IMG/VR virus record: IMGVR_UViG_3300005977_000013 | Span: 1-28,207 of that record | Reading direction: 5' to 3' (one strand) | DNA from: a virus | DNA: 28,207 bases | In this document: positions 7,005 to 15,400 of the stretch, piece by piece | Layout: each line of letters begins with the position of its first letter | Position numbering within the stretch: position 1 is the first letter of the stretch | Translations under genes and position numbers: made by a program | Notes under the pieces: generated by a model | Database searches by the model: none | Seen by the model: only the letters and a program-made list of their open reading frames with translations | Told to the model about the DNA's origin: nothing

Positions 7005-7214
7005 ATGAGTTTAAAAGTCGAAAGAAAAGAAGATAAAGTTTATATTACTTATAAAAATCCAGATAATGAATTTGAGCCTATTATGATAACAGAAGAAGTT
7101 AGTATTAAAAAATTTGAAGAATGTGTTCAAAAAGAAAGAAAAAGAGGGACTGAAGATCCAGAATTAAATACAATAATAGGATTTGTACTTTTTGGTGAGA
7201 ATATTGAATGTTGA
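7005..7214 (+). CDS. Small charged hypothetical protein (69 aa)
   Basis: Not recognised. A 69-residue, Glu/Lys-rich protein (MSLKVERKEDKVYITYKNPD...) that begins with what looks like beta strands and then a helix (SIKKFEECVQKERKRG). A GGTGAAG-type Shine-Dalgarno lies at 6993-6998, 6 nt before the ATG. Its 3' end overlaps the next gene by 11 bp and carries that gene's Shine-Dalgarno. Confidence 0.6.
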   Translation: MSLKVERKEDKVYITYKNPDNEFEPIMITEEVSIKKFEECVQKERKRGTEDPELNTIIGFVLFGENIEC

Positions 7215-7461
7215 GCCTAGATTAATTGAAATGAAAAATGGAATAAACATTCAATATTTTTGTTTTATATGTAATACAATGTTAGTAGAGATTGAAAACA
7301 ATACAGTTAAACGTTTTCAGTCATGTGAACATTTTCATACTGAAAGAATATCAAAAGGTTTCTTTTCGTCACCAACTATTAAAAATTCAAAATTTAAAGC
7401 TAAATTTATTGAGAAAGATAAAAATTATTACTATTTAATTGTTCCAAATGTTAAGGACTAA
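7204..7461 (+). CDS. Cys/His-containing small protein (85 aa), TTG start
   Basis: Not recognised by family. The protein contains CFICN and, 24 residues on, SCEHFH, which would make a C-x2-C...C-x2-H metal site. I choose the TTG at 7204 because GGTGA at 7194-7198 is placed 5 nt before it; the same frame stays open upstream to 7183, and an ATG at 7231 is a shorter alternative. It overlaps the 69-residue gene by 11 bp and should be translationally coupled to it. The C-terminus (YYYLIVPNVKD) looks like a closing beta strand. Confidence 0.6.
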   Translation: MNVEPRLIEMKNGINIQYFCFICNTMLVEIENNTVKRFQSCEHFHTERISKGFFSSPTIKNSKFKAKFIEKDKNYYYLIVPNVKD

Positions 7462-7471
7462 TAAATCGAAA

Positions 7472-7488
7472 AATATATGTATGTCATA
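7472..7488 (+). promoter_or_regulatory. Promoter of the zinc-finger operon
   Basis: AAATATATGTA followed by TGTCATA (7482-7488), 23 nt before the ATG at 7512. Confidence 0.6.
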
Positions 7489-7511
7489 ATATATATAATG
7501 GTTGTGAGATC

Positions 7512-7640
7512 ATGGATAAGGTAATAATTGAGTGTGAAAATATGGCCAGATTTCACGTTGATAAAAATGATAAAACTATGCAAAAAGATATAATTAAAAT
7601 GTGCAAAGACTTTGGCGTTTCATATAAGGTGATTGAATAA
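7512..7640 (+). CDS. Small hypothetical protein (42 aa)
   Basis: Not recognised. A 42-codon gene, MDKVIIECENMARFHVDKND..., with a strand-helix pattern and two cysteines. A GTGAG Shine-Dalgarno lies at 7504-7508 and a TGTCATA promoter 24 nt upstream. It is followed with no gap by the zinc-finger gene (TAAATG junction), whose GGTGAT Shine-Dalgarno lies inside its last codons. This arrangement makes it a convincing real gene despite its size. Confidence 0.65.
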   Translation: MDKVIIECENMARFHVDKNDKTMQKDIIKMCKDFGVSYKVIE

Positions 7641-7940
7641 ATGTCAAAACATTATTATTGTTTTTTATGCAAAACGGAAATATTTAGCAGAAGAGATTTT
7701 AAGAATCATGCAGTAAAACATTTTAAAAACGACAGGTGCCCGTATTGTAATATGAAAATTAAAAATTTAAGGATTCATCTAACATTTTATCATATTCAGG
7801 AAAAAAAGAGATTAGTATATTACAGAGATTTAGCGATATTATGTAAAGAGGCTAATGATTTAAACATTTTGAAAGATCCAAATTTAAAACTGAATAAATA
7901 TCAGAGATATAACGTAATGAAAATTATTAATAAGTTATAA
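7641..7940 (+). CDS. Double C2H2-like zinc-finger protein (99 aa)
   Basis: A 99-residue protein with two putative fingers. The first is CFLCKTEIF...HAVKHF (C-x2-C-x12-H-x4-H, about residues 7-28). The second is a compact CPYCNMKIKNLRIHLTFYH (C-x2-C-x9-H-x4-H, about 34-52). A basic alpha-helical C-terminus follows (KLNKYQRYNVMKIINKL). It probably binds nucleic acid and may regulate viral or host transcription. It is the second gene of a two-gene unit, with GGTGAT 7 nt before its ATG. It is distinct from the 60-residue finger protein at 5748-5930. Confidence 0.75.
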   Translation: MSKHYYCFLCKTEIFSRRDFKNHAVKHFKNDRCPYCNMKIKNLRIHLTFYHIQEKKRLVYYRDLAILCKEANDLNILKDPNLKLNKYQRYNVMKIINKL

Positions 7941-7980
7941 TTCTTTTTTTGAATGATATTTCTTTTTTCGAATGCTTTTT
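7941..7980 (+). terminator. Repeated T-tract terminator
   Basis: Three T-runs (TTCTTTTTTT, TTCTTTTTTC, GCTTTTT) follow directly on the zinc-finger gene stop and end just before the next promoter element. Confidence 0.5.
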
Positions 7981-7983
7981 ATT

Positions 7984-7990
7984 TGTCATA
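7984..7990 (+). promoter_or_regulatory. TGTCATA element next to the start of the 73-residue gene
   Basis: TGTCATA ends only 4 nt before the ATG at 7995, with a GCTTTTTAT TATA-like stretch in front. The message would be leaderless. Confidence 0.45.
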
Positions 7991-7994
7991 GTAC

Positions 7995-8216
7995 ATGACT
8001 GATTGTGAACTCAAGATGGTAAATACTGTAGACCTAATAAAAATAAAAATATTGGCAAAATGGATATCTAACATAATGGATGAAATTCCGGACAATAAAG
8101 AATTAAGCGATCATGACATAATAGAAATGTTAATGATTATTCAAGGTGCAATAAATGAAATTGACAAAACAATTACAATAATCATTAGACAAAGTACAAC
8201 TTCACAAAAAAGTTAA
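7995..8216 (+). CDS. Helical hypothetical protein (73 aa)
   Basis: Not recognised. A 73-residue protein that looks almost entirely helical, with amphipathic segments VDLIKIKILAKWISNIMDE and SDHDIIEMLMIIQGAINEID. It has no cysteine-based or membrane signature. It is a single-gene unit that stops right next to the convergent 73-residue membrane/coiled-coil gene. The TGTCATA element lies almost on the ATG. Confidence 0.55.
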   Translation: MTDCELKMVNTVDLIKIKILAKWISNIMDEIPDNKELSDHDIIEMLMIIQGAINEIDKTITIIIRQSTTSQKS

Positions 8217-8438
8217 TTATTCTAATTTCTTTTTTATATCTTCAATTTGCTTTTTTAGATCATTCTGACTTATTTTCAACTCTTCGATTTGAAGTTTCAA
8301 ATTATTTAATTCTGAATTTACAATTTCTTTAACCGCCTCTTTCAATGCATTCTTAATTTTAAGATAAAGTTGAACAATTGCGAATAATGTAGTTACGAAT
8401 GTAGAAATAATTGTTAAAATAAGTGATATCTCAGTCAT
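8217..8438 (-). CDS. Membrane-anchored coiled-coil protein (73 aa)
   Basis: Not recognised by family. One N-terminal hydrophobic helix (about residues 4-27, ISLILTIISTFVTTLFAIVQLYL) is followed by about 45 residues with clear heptad character (LNNLKLQIEELKISQNDLKKQ and onward). This layout of short anchor plus rod-like coiled coil is holin-like or spacer-like in outline, but no specific role can be assigned. Its start overlaps the end of the upstream 122-residue gene by 8 bp, so the two are co-expressed. Confidence 0.65.
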   Translation of the reverse strand: MTEISLILTIISTFVTTLFAIVQLYLKIKNALKEAVKEIVNSELNNLKLQIEELKISQNDLKKQIEDIKKKLE

Positions 8439-8799
8439 CCTTTAACTCCCCCAGTTCTTCTTCTAAATTATCCAAATTTGTATTTTCATCATTTTTGAAT
8501 TTCTGGTAAACGGAATCAACTTGTTTCGCATAAGGCTGAGGGTATACGACTCGAAAGTCTCCAATATCTATTTGATTGGTTTTCGGATCTTTTGTTATTA
8601 GAAATTGAAAATAAAAAGTAAATCCAGGAATATATAAATCTACAATCATTGGAAATTCCAAATTTTTCAAAACTATAATCGAATTTGACAAATATTTAGA
8701 AAGTCCATAAATTTGTCCTCTATTTTCTAATTCTCTAACTTTATCTATTGCAATTCTTATAGGCCCAAAAATATTTTGAAAAGGGTCTTGTGTAAGCAT
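8431..8799 (-). CDS. Conserved-looking rudivirus hypothetical protein (122 aa)
   Basis: No domain recognised. The 122-residue protein has a helical N-terminus (FGPIRIAIDKVRELENRGQ), a beta-rich middle (FPMIVDLYIPGFTFYFQFLITKD) and an acidic C-terminal tail (NLDNLEEELGELKDD). Its position downstream of the P488-type structural gene, and behind one of the late-type palindromes centred 61 bp before its ATG, suggests it belongs to the virion or assembly set. It overlaps the downstream membrane/coiled-coil gene by 8 bp. Confidence 0.65.
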   Translation of the reverse strand: MLTQDPFQNIFGPIRIAIDKVRELENRGQIYGLSKYLSNSIIVLKNLEFPMIVDLYIPGFTFYFQFLITKDPKTNQIDIGDFRVVYPQPYAKQVDSVYQKFKNDENTNLDNLEEELGELKDD

Positions 8800-8842
8800 A
8801 TTAAAATTTTCTCAATTAGAAGATAAAAAGCTCTCATGAAAC

Positions 8843-8874
8843 ACATGCTATATTCATAATATTACGAATATTCG
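8843..8874. promoter_or_regulatory. Palindromic operator-like site B
   Basis: TATTCATAATATTACGAATA (8851-8870) is a 20-bp palindrome with one mismatch, preceded by ACATGC. The centre is 61 bp upstream of the 122-residue gene start. It shares its core with sites at 5177 and 20137. Confidence 0.6.
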
Positions 8875-8881
8875 TTGAAGT

Positions 8882-8995
8882 TTATGTAGACAATATTTCT
8901 TCAATTTTCTTTTTTGTTAATTTTGGATGAACCAAAAATTTACCATTATAAGTATTCGGATCTCTATTCCATTCTTTTCTCTTTTTAACTATCAT
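8882..8995 (-). CDS. Small basic protein (37 aa)
   Basis: Not recognised. A 37-residue, strongly basic protein (MIVKKRKEWNRDPNTYNGKF...), with a short Lys-rich stretch near the C-terminus (LTKKKIEEILST). It begins 13 bp after the stop of the P488-type structural gene on the same strand and is probably in the same transcript. It could bind DNA or RNA, but it is too short to say more. Confidence 0.45.
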   Translation of the reverse strand: MIVKKRKEWNRDPNTYNGKFLVHPKLTKKKIEEILST

Positions 8996-9008
8996 ATTTA
9001 TCAACTTC

Positions 9009-10481
9009 TTATCTTTGAGCTATATTATTAAAGTTTTTGTAGTAGAAAATTGGCTTATATTGTTTTGTTTTTGCTGACTTTTGTGCTAACTTAAGCGAAT
9101 TTTCTACCTTTGCCTGTCCCTGTATTTTCTCACCGTATTCTTGAGCAAATTGAAGATCTGCACTTGATAGGCCGTAAAATGTCCATTTGTTTTTCCAATA
9201 ATTCAGAAAATCGGAATATGAAAGCGTTCTTTTTCCTGTCGAATAACTATAGTTTTGTTGATACGGATATCTGGCAATTTCCAAAATTGCACTTGCGACC
9301 ATTTTAGCATACCAAACGTTAGAATATTTCTTATTAACTAATTGTTGAACATGTAAGAATTGTTGATAAGTAACTGCATAATTTTCAATTTCTGAGCTAT
9401 AAGTAATATTTACTCCTCCCGGAGATGGATCATATAAATGTAATTTAAACAAATTGCCAAATATCGAAATTATAGTTTTATCAGCAGACAAGATAGAAAC
9501 TAAATCTAATTGTGTCACATTATTAGGATTAAATTCAGGTATTAAAATAGCAAAGTCAAGAGGCGTATAATCTAGAATCATTCCAAACACATCAGCAAAA
9601 TTTTGGAGAATCATTCCATTTTGTAATTGTACCTTATAAGTTGGACTTTCTTCAATTTCTGGAACTAAAACACACCTGTCTAACCATCCGACATCTAAAG
9701 CGAATCCGCTATTAATAATTTCGTTCAAGTTAGGAACAAATGAAACTAAGAATTTAGCTAAATCAGGAAGTTGATTATAGTTTATATTTAAAGCATTCAA
9801 GAGATCACTAATTCCAGTATTTTGAATATTTTGAATACTAAAATTATCAGAAACGGGAATACTAGTATTTCCAATTCCTAGAGTCGGAAGATCTATAGAG
9901 ATATTTGTAGTTGTTACTTGAGAGAAATATTTTTCTATTTTTCCACATGCCTCATTTCTATTGATAATTGTATTGGAAGGTTGAAAAACTGATAAATCAA
10001 AGTAAGTTTCATCAAAAACAGCAGGTTGATATAAAGTACAGCAAAGTTGAACATATTTATCATATAGTTTACTACTTTGTTGTATAAATTGAATTCCTGA
10101 TGTTTGTCCAAAAATTGGACTTTGTCCTAGTTGTAGAAAATTTTGCACATTTGTATTTGGATTTAATGTAGAAATTGCTAAATTATTCAGAGCCAAGAGC
10201 AAAGAAGAGATAATTGAGGCATAGGCAATTCCATAATTTGTATTTATACCTGGAGGAACTTGAACATTTTGTAATGGAGTTGGCAAAACTGAAGAAACGC
10301 CTGCATCAAACATTGTACTGAAAGCGGGAAATGAGTTTCTATTTAGAACTTTTTGATACAAATGATATTTCATTGAGGCGATTGACCTATTTCCTACTTT
10401 CTTACCCATATTTCTCATATAGAATATGAATTCTGAAAAGAAAAACTCACTAGATCCATTATGTATATATATGTCATACAT
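9009..10481 (-). CDS. Minor virion structural protein, P488-type (490 aa)
   Basis: A 490-residue protein of the size of SIRV2 P488, one of the three large minor virion proteins of rudiviruses. It is rich in Asn, Gln, Ser and aromatic residues, as fibre-type proteins are, with no transmembrane segment. Gene context (beside the GNAT and upstream of Hjc) agrees with the rudivirus order. The ATG at 10481 has an AGGAGAT Shine-Dalgarno, but its first 21 codons overlap the promoter of the divergent acetyltransferase gene. A start at residue 22 (MRNMGKKVGNRS, position 10418) is therefore a real alternative. Identity is by length, composition and synteny rather than a motif. Confidence 0.75.
   Translation of the reverse strand: MYDIYIHNGSSEFFFSEFIFYMRNMGKKVGNRSIASMKYHLYQKVLNRNSFPAFSTMFDAGVSSVLPTPLQNVQVPPGINTNYGIAYASIISSLLLALNNLAISTLNPNTNVQNFLQLGQSPIFGQTSGIQFIQQSSKLYDKYVQLCCTLYQPAVFDETYFDLSVFQPSNTIINRNEACGKIEKYFSQVTTTNISIDLPTLGIGNTSIPVSDNFSIQNIQNTGISDLLNALNINYNQLPDLAKFLVSFVPNLNEIINSGFALDVGWLDRCVLVPEIEESPTYKVQLQNGMILQNFADVFGMILDYTPLDFAILIPEFNPNNVTQLDLVSILSADKTIISIFGNLFKLHLYDPSPGGVNITYSSEIENYAVTYQQFLHVQQLVNKKYSNVWYAKMVASAILEIARYPYQQNYSYSTGKRTLSYSDFLNYWKNKWTFYGLSSADLQFAQEYGEKIQGQAKVENSLKLAQKSAKTKQYKPIFYYKNFNNIAQR
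10462..10478 (+). promoter_or_regulatory. Promoter of the acetyltransferase gene
   Basis: TGTATATATA followed by TGTCATA (10472-10478), 17 nt before the ATG at 10496. It lies inside the first codons of the divergent P488-type gene as called. Confidence 0.6.
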
Positions 10482-10495
10482 TGATCTCCTAATAG

Positions 10496-10957
10496 ATGAA
10501 AATGGAATTTATGTTACAAGAGGCAATTGATCATAATATGATAAAATTTGTTAGATCGTTAATTGATTATTATCACGGTCAGGGAATGCCTCATGGGGGC
10601 GGTGCGGGAAAAAACTCAAGATATTTTATGTATTTAGCGAAGGAAGAATTACAAAATTTTATAGTTGCTGTGGCATGGTTACACGATAATACACCTTTTC
10701 GCTTTGTTGCTCAACAATATAGAATTCCTTCAGATAGATCATATTTTATAAGAAGAGTGACAAAAACTGCACCGGGCGATTATTTAGTTAAGTTTCTAGT
10801 TGATTTAAGTGAGAAATTGAAAAATGATGGACTTGAGGTATTATGGACTTTAGGAATGCCTGAGCATTCAAATTCTTTGTACAAGAAATCAGGATTTCAA
10901 GAAGTAGGAAGAACAAATAGAACTGGTCATCCAGTTTTTGTTAAATGGTTAAAATGA
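10496..10957 (+). CDS. GNAT-family N-acetyltransferase (153 aa)
   Basis: A 153-residue protein with the GCN5-related acetyltransferase outline: N-terminal helices, central strands (YFMYLAKEELQNFIVAVAWLH) and a C-terminal segment NSLYKKSGFQEVGRTNRTGH, the usual 'Y-x-x-x-GF-x-x-x-G' end of the fold. The typical acetyl-CoA pyrophosphate loop is not obvious, although MPHGGGAGKNSR (31-42) is an unusual Gly-rich loop. Acetyltransferases at this position are known in rudiviruses; the substrate is unknown. The last bases overlap the next gene (ATGA). Confidence 0.75.
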   Translation: MKMEFMLQEAIDHNMIKFVRSLIDYYHGQGMPHGGGAGKNSRYFMYLAKEELQNFIVAVAWLHDNTPFRFVAQQYRIPSDRSYFIRRVTKTAPGDYLVKFLVDLSEKLKNDGLEVLWTLGMPEHSNSLYKKSGFQEVGRTNRTGHPVFVKWLK

Positions 10958-11232
10958 CATCTATTATAATTGTAGATAAAGAAATTGAAAATATAGAATG
11001 TTTAAAAGAAGGAAATAGAGATTTATATGATGATATTGTGACAATTTTGTCAGATTATGAAATTATTAATGAATTTGCTATAAATGTAAATGATAAAACT
11101 TGGAACGAAATAAAAGATGATTCTATAAAAAGATTATCATTAAATGAGGATGAATTTAAACGTTATCTAAAAAATGCAAATTATATATTTGTTTATAAAG
11201 ATGGAAAATATAAATTATGTATTCATAAATAA
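10954..11232 (+). CDS. Acidic hypothetical protein (92 aa)
   Basis: Not recognised. An acidic 92-residue protein (MTSIIIVDKEIENIECLKEG...), rich in Asp, Glu, Asn and Ile and ending in two probable strands (YIFVYKDGKYKLCIHK). I take the ATG at 10954 because it overlaps the acetyltransferase stop as ATGA; an in-frame ATG at 10945 is also possible. Small acidic proteins in accessory positions of rudiviruses include anti-CRISPRs, but nothing here identifies it as one. Confidence 0.6.
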   Translation: MTSIIIVDKEIENIECLKEGNRDLYDDIVTILSDYEIINEFAINVNDKTWNEIKDDSIKRLSLNEDEFKRYLKNANYIFVYKDGKYKLCIHK

Positions 11233-11236
11233 AAAA

Positions 11237-11518
11237 TTATGACTTATATTCTTGATCTTTTTTACTATCATATATTGCTTTAAAAATTGAAATGAAAAAT
11301 GAAAATTCTTTCTTATCTTCAATTGTCATTCCGAGAAAATATGCAAAGTATATTAATGCTGAAGCTTTGTCAATTTTTCCATCTGGATAATTATTAAATA
11401 CATCAAGTATAGCATTTTCTAAATAACTAACTTCTTTTTTTAATCTTTCAATTTCTTTTGTATCTAATTTTACCTCATTAGATGCAATTTCCACAATTTT
11501 TTCTAAAATGGGATCCAT
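11237..11518 (-). CDS. Helical hypothetical protein (93 aa)
   Basis: Not recognised. The first half is a charged coiled-coil-like helix (ILEKIVEIASNEVKLDTKEI, continuing ERLKKEVSYLENAI). The second half is hydrophobic and aromatic (ALIYFAYFLGMTIEDKKEFSF) but looks like buried helices rather than a membrane span. It converges with the acidic 92-residue gene, 4 bp apart, and shares a bidirectional promoter region with the Hjc gene. Confidence 0.55.
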   Translation of the reverse strand: MDPILEKIVEIASNEVKLDTKEIERLKKEVSYLENAILDVFNNYPDGKIDKASALIYFAYFLGMTIEDKKEFSFFISIFKAIYDSKKDQEYKS

Positions 11519-11530
11519 ATGTTATCAATT

Positions 11531-11572
11531 TAAAAATTCTTATATGACAAATTTAAACATATATGTGTCATA
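11531..11572. promoter_or_regulatory. Bidirectional promoter between the 93-residue gene and hjc
   Basis: Two elements point outward. TGTCATA on the plus strand (11566-11572) lies 18 nt before hjc, and TGTCATA on the minus strand (complement of 11543-11549) lies 24 nt before the 93-residue gene. They share the AAATTTAAACATATAT stretch between them as TATA box. Confidence 0.65.
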
Positions 11573-11590
11573 ACTTTTGACTTTGATTTA

Positions 11591-11956
11591 ATGAACTTTA
11601 GACAATCTGGTAAATATTATGAATATAAAACTATTAATTATCTAGAAAAAAACGGTTATAAAGCCATAAGAATTCCAGTTTCTGGAACTGGGAAACAGCC
11701 AATTCCAGATATTATAGCAACAATGGATAATACAATTTTTCCAATTGAAGTTAAATCAACTTCACAAGATTACATCATTGTAGACAATTTTCAAATCGAA
11801 AAACTGTTCAAATTTTGTGAACTTTTCAATTTTTGTAACTGTAAGCCGTTAGTACTAGTTCATTATAAAAAATATAAAACTGTCATAATATATAATTTGG
11901 GGCAAGATGTCAGAAGTAAAGAGAAAATCAAATTTACCTTCAGAGCTAACAGCTAA
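11591..11956 (+). CDS. hjc: Holliday junction resolvase, Hjc type
   Basis: A 121-residue archaeal Holliday junction resolvase. The nuclease site is visible: Glu11 in KYYEYKTINYLEKNGY, Asp40 in GKQPIPDIIA, then Glu53 and Lys55 in FPIEVKST. The GTGKQPIPD turn and IEVK strand are typical of the Hjc/PD-(D/E)XK family, and the length is that of the SIRV enzyme (121 aa). It resolves four-way junctions formed when linear viral genomes replicate as head-to-head or tail-to-tail concatemers or recombine. It is preceded by a strong TATA-TGTCATA promoter and overlaps the next gene by 50 bp. Confidence 0.93.
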   Translation: MNFRQSGKYYEYKTINYLEKNGYKAIRIPVSGTGKQPIPDIIATMDNTIFPIEVKSTSQDYIIVDNFQIEKLFKFCELFNFCNCKPLVLVHYKKYKTVIIYNLGQDVRSKEKIKFTFRANS

Positions 11957-12116
11957 ACTGTATTTAGCTCTTGATGATCTAACTATGTCATTAGCGACTT
12001 GTGATAGTGAAGAAATTAGGAAGAGTGAAGTATTTCAAAAAGCTCTAGAAGTTGTGAAAGTTGTTAAGGAAATGAGAAAATTACAGGCAAAACAGACAGA
12101 AGAAGAAAAATCATAA
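11907..12116 (+). CDS. Helical charged small protein (69 aa)
   Basis: Not recognised. A 69-residue protein (MSEVKRKSNLPSELTAKLYL...) with two predicted helices, the second strongly charged and coiled-coil-like (FQKALEVVKVVKEMRKLQAK). Its ATG lies inside hjc, 50 bp before that gene's stop, in another frame, with TTGGGGC upstream as a weak Shine-Dalgarno. Transcription ends in a T-tract just downstream. It could partner with Hjc, but this is only inferred from overlap. Confidence 0.6.
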   Translation: MSEVKRKSNLPSELTAKLYLALDDLTMSLATCDSEEIRKSEVFQKALEVVKVVKEMRKLQAKQTEEEKS

Positions 12117-12123
12117 ATTAGTA

Positions 12124-12136
12124 TTTTTTTCTTTTT
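12124..12136 (+). terminator. T-tract terminator after the hjc unit
   Basis: Seven T, one C, five T starting 8 bp after the stop of the 69-residue gene. Confidence 0.55.
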
Positions 12137-12446
12137 GAGTAGACAGCTCACTTGGGCTATATCTTTTGACGTAAAACTTTTTTCTTTATAAATGTTTTAA
12201 CGACGTTCTTTTACGTCAATTTAAGGGCAGAAAGTTAAAAAATGCGTAAGATAAAGGTTTAAAAATATTTCTAGTAAACTGACGTTCCTAGTTTATATAC
12301 TCATCATTACAATTTCTTATCAACTTGGGGAGAAAAAATATCAAAGGAAGAATTAAAAGACCTTTTATTCTCATATATAAAAATATAAAATGTTTTTTGT
12401 TTTAAAGGTAATGTTTATTATCTTTCAAGTTAAATATTTAATCTAT
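12137..12446 (+). promoter_or_regulatory. Long leader/control region of the 1,058-residue virion gene
   Basis: About 310 bp without a supported gene. It holds three GACGT motifs (12168, 12202, 12281), one of them in an inverted repeat GACGT-TCTTTT-ACGTC shape at 12202-12217. A TTTATATAC TATA-like box lies at about 12291-12299, followed by a purine-rich GGGGAGAAAA stretch near 12327. Other A/T boxes, including TTAAATATTTAAT at 12430-12442, sit next to the preferred start codon. The CATAAT-ATTATG palindrome of the other late genes is absent, so this promoter may answer to a different factor. Confidence 0.4.
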
Positions 12447-15400
12447 ATGAGTTTCCTACTAAATTTAGGAGATTTAGGAACATTTTTTTCAGATGAGCTA
12501 TCAGCATTAGAGAATTTTACAAATTTTCTAAGCTCTGATTTTATCAACTTTTTTAATTCTGTAGTTAAAGATATTGAAAATACTGTTAATTTCATTGGAC
12601 AAGCAATTTCAGATATTCCAACATTTATGCAAAATATTGCTAACAATTTCTTGACTATATTGCAGAATTTTGTACAAACTGCAGTTCCTGTCGTCTCAGG
12701 GTTTTTAACTTGGTTTGAAACTCAAGTTGTAAATGTGTTCCAAAGCTTATCTTTATTAGCATCTCAATTTATGAATGACGCTTATACATTTTTCCAAAAT
12801 GTCGCAAACTCTTTTGCACAAATAATAAGCACTGTTGTTTCTGATTTTCTAACAAGTTTTGGACAAAATATGGCACATATTTCCGGTGCAATTTCACAAA
12901 TTACACAATTTTTAACACCGTTTATTACGCCAGTTACATTAGGAAAATTTTTACCAATAATAACTGATAAATTGGCTGAAATTCTTCCAGAGATAGAAAT
13001 TGACTTATCGCCAGTTGGTTTAGGCGGAAAAGTTCCAATAAAATTTGGAGAAATTGTAAAAGCATTTGCTGAATCTAGTGTAGACTTTTTAAATGAAGTA
13101 AGGCAAGAAATACAAACTACATTAAAAGAGTTTGTAAAAGAGCCATTTATTTCAGATTTTAAGATTTCTGCAAGAGAAATTTTCAATGAAATTGGACTTG
13201 GAGATCTCCCATTTGCTGACCCGCCGTTTACACAAATAGCGAAATGGGTTGGCTCAAGATCATTTTCTGAAATTAAAGATCATCTTAGGGAAACAATTCT
13301 ATTAACCGGATTTCCCGCATGGTTTACTGACGCTTTCCTAGAATCTCCAGTAGATGATTATGTCCCAAGAAATCCACTTTTTAGGCCTGTTTCAATTCAT
13401 GATGTAATTTTAGGGTCACAATACGGATTTCTGAATTTTGATGCAGTTTCTCAATATGCCGAAAATAACCTAATAACTCCAAAAACTGCTAAATTAATGT
13501 ATAATAATCAAACTGCAAAACTTTTGCAAAAAGTAATTGAGGAAGGCATACGACAATTTATAATAACGCCCAGTGATGCATATAATGAAATAATACAAAA
13601 TGTTAATTTAGCAGGCAAAGACTTATATCTTAAAGTTTTCTCTCTCGAGTATAATTATTCAGTTCAAAGAATTGTCAGGCAATTTTTAAGATCACTTTTA
13701 AGCAGGGCTTTAAGTGATTTTGGTAGACCTTATTTAGATTTTAAAGTTCTTGAAACAACAGTACAAAAATTATTTAAAGAATTAAATTATCCTGAAGAAA
13801 TTCAAAGTGTTTTTAACGTAATGATTCAACAATCACAATTAATTTATTCTAACCAACTTCTTTTAACACAATTACAACAAATTACAAAACTAGGAATATT
13901 TGATGAGAAAAAGATAAAAGCAGAATTGAAAGCCAATAATTTCAATGAGCAAATTGCACTAACAATTTTACAATATGAACTTCAATATGTACAATTACAG
14001 TATATTTTTAAAGAATTAGAATTCAAACTTCAAAATTACATTATTAGTTCAAAAGATGCAGAAAAAGAGTTAAAGAAATTAGGTTTTGATCCCTCAATTA
14101 TCTCTGAGGTAATTTTTGAATATCAAATAGCCCCTCTAACAAAATATCAAATTTCTCAAATTGAAAGTTTAGCGAAAAAAGGATATTTGTCAAATGATGA
14201 AATTAAAAATCAACTACATGCATTAGGTGTTATAAAGGAATTTGAAGATATATTTATAAATTACGTTAATCAAGAAATTACAATTTCCTCAATACTCTCA
14301 ATTATAAAGGAACAACTAAAGAACTTTTTGATAGATTCAAAAACTGTAGATTCTGAGCTAAAGAAATTGAAAATTAATGATTATCTGACAAGTCAAATAA
14401 TACAAGAAAATTATAATGTGAGCATAGCTAAATTACAATTATCATATTTGGAAACTTTAGCTAAGAATTTATACTATGATCAAACTCAATTATCTGGAGA
14501 ATTATCTAAAATTTTGAAAGACAGAACTGCAATTGATTTATATGCTCAAAAATTCTATTATGAATATGTATTTCCAAAAATAATTAATTATTACGTAAGT
14601 TTAGCAAGACATGGGATAATTGGAAATATTAAAAATTTACCAAAAGAAATTGTAGATTATGAAATTAATCCACAAATCCAAATTTTCCAACTTACAACAG
14701 AATTAGAATATATAAAATCTTTACTAAAAGATTTACAAATAACACCGACAAATGCTGAAAACGAGTTAATAAAATTAGGAATGCAAAAAGATTTAGCTAA
14801 TTTATTTGTACAAACTTATGTACCAACACTTTATAGTTTACATACTATAATTGGAAATATTGTAAATGGCCAACTTTTCAAAGTCGGAAAAGTCCCCGTG
14901 AATCTAGGAAATGCTGAATCAGAATTAAGACAATTAGGAATTCCAGATAACCAAATAAAAATATTACTAGAACAATATGCCTCCAGTTTTGGACTTGAAA
15001 TTTGGAGAAAATACTTGCCTTCATTAAGTACAATTGAGACCGCAATAAAGTATAATTATCCAGAAAAACAATTAATTGACTATTCATTTATACCAAGTGA
15101 ATTTCTAAATCTTTACACTAATTTATATCAATATGAACTAGTAGGGCAATATGTGCAATCTCTCAAGACTGATTATGTTCAATTATTAGTTTATGGAGTT
15201 CAAAATATTCAACTTGAAAGTATAATGAAACAATATGGAATAAATGAAGTGTTATTAGGAGTTCTAAAATTATCAGCTCAAATTAAGAAAATATTAACGG
15301 CTTATCAAGAGCTTTATTTAACGCCGTCTAAAGCACTTTCTGTTGCTGAATATGTATCAAATCCAACACAATTATTACAAAAAGTATTTAATGAATTTCA

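Noticed and set aside
9110-9307. 65-codon frame antisense to the P488-type gene
   Set aside because: Shadow of a supported gene without promoter or Shine-Dalgarno.
12782-13186. 134-codon antisense frame in the giant virion gene
   Set aside because: Same length as the coat protein by chance; no similarity, no promoter, and fully inside a supported gene.
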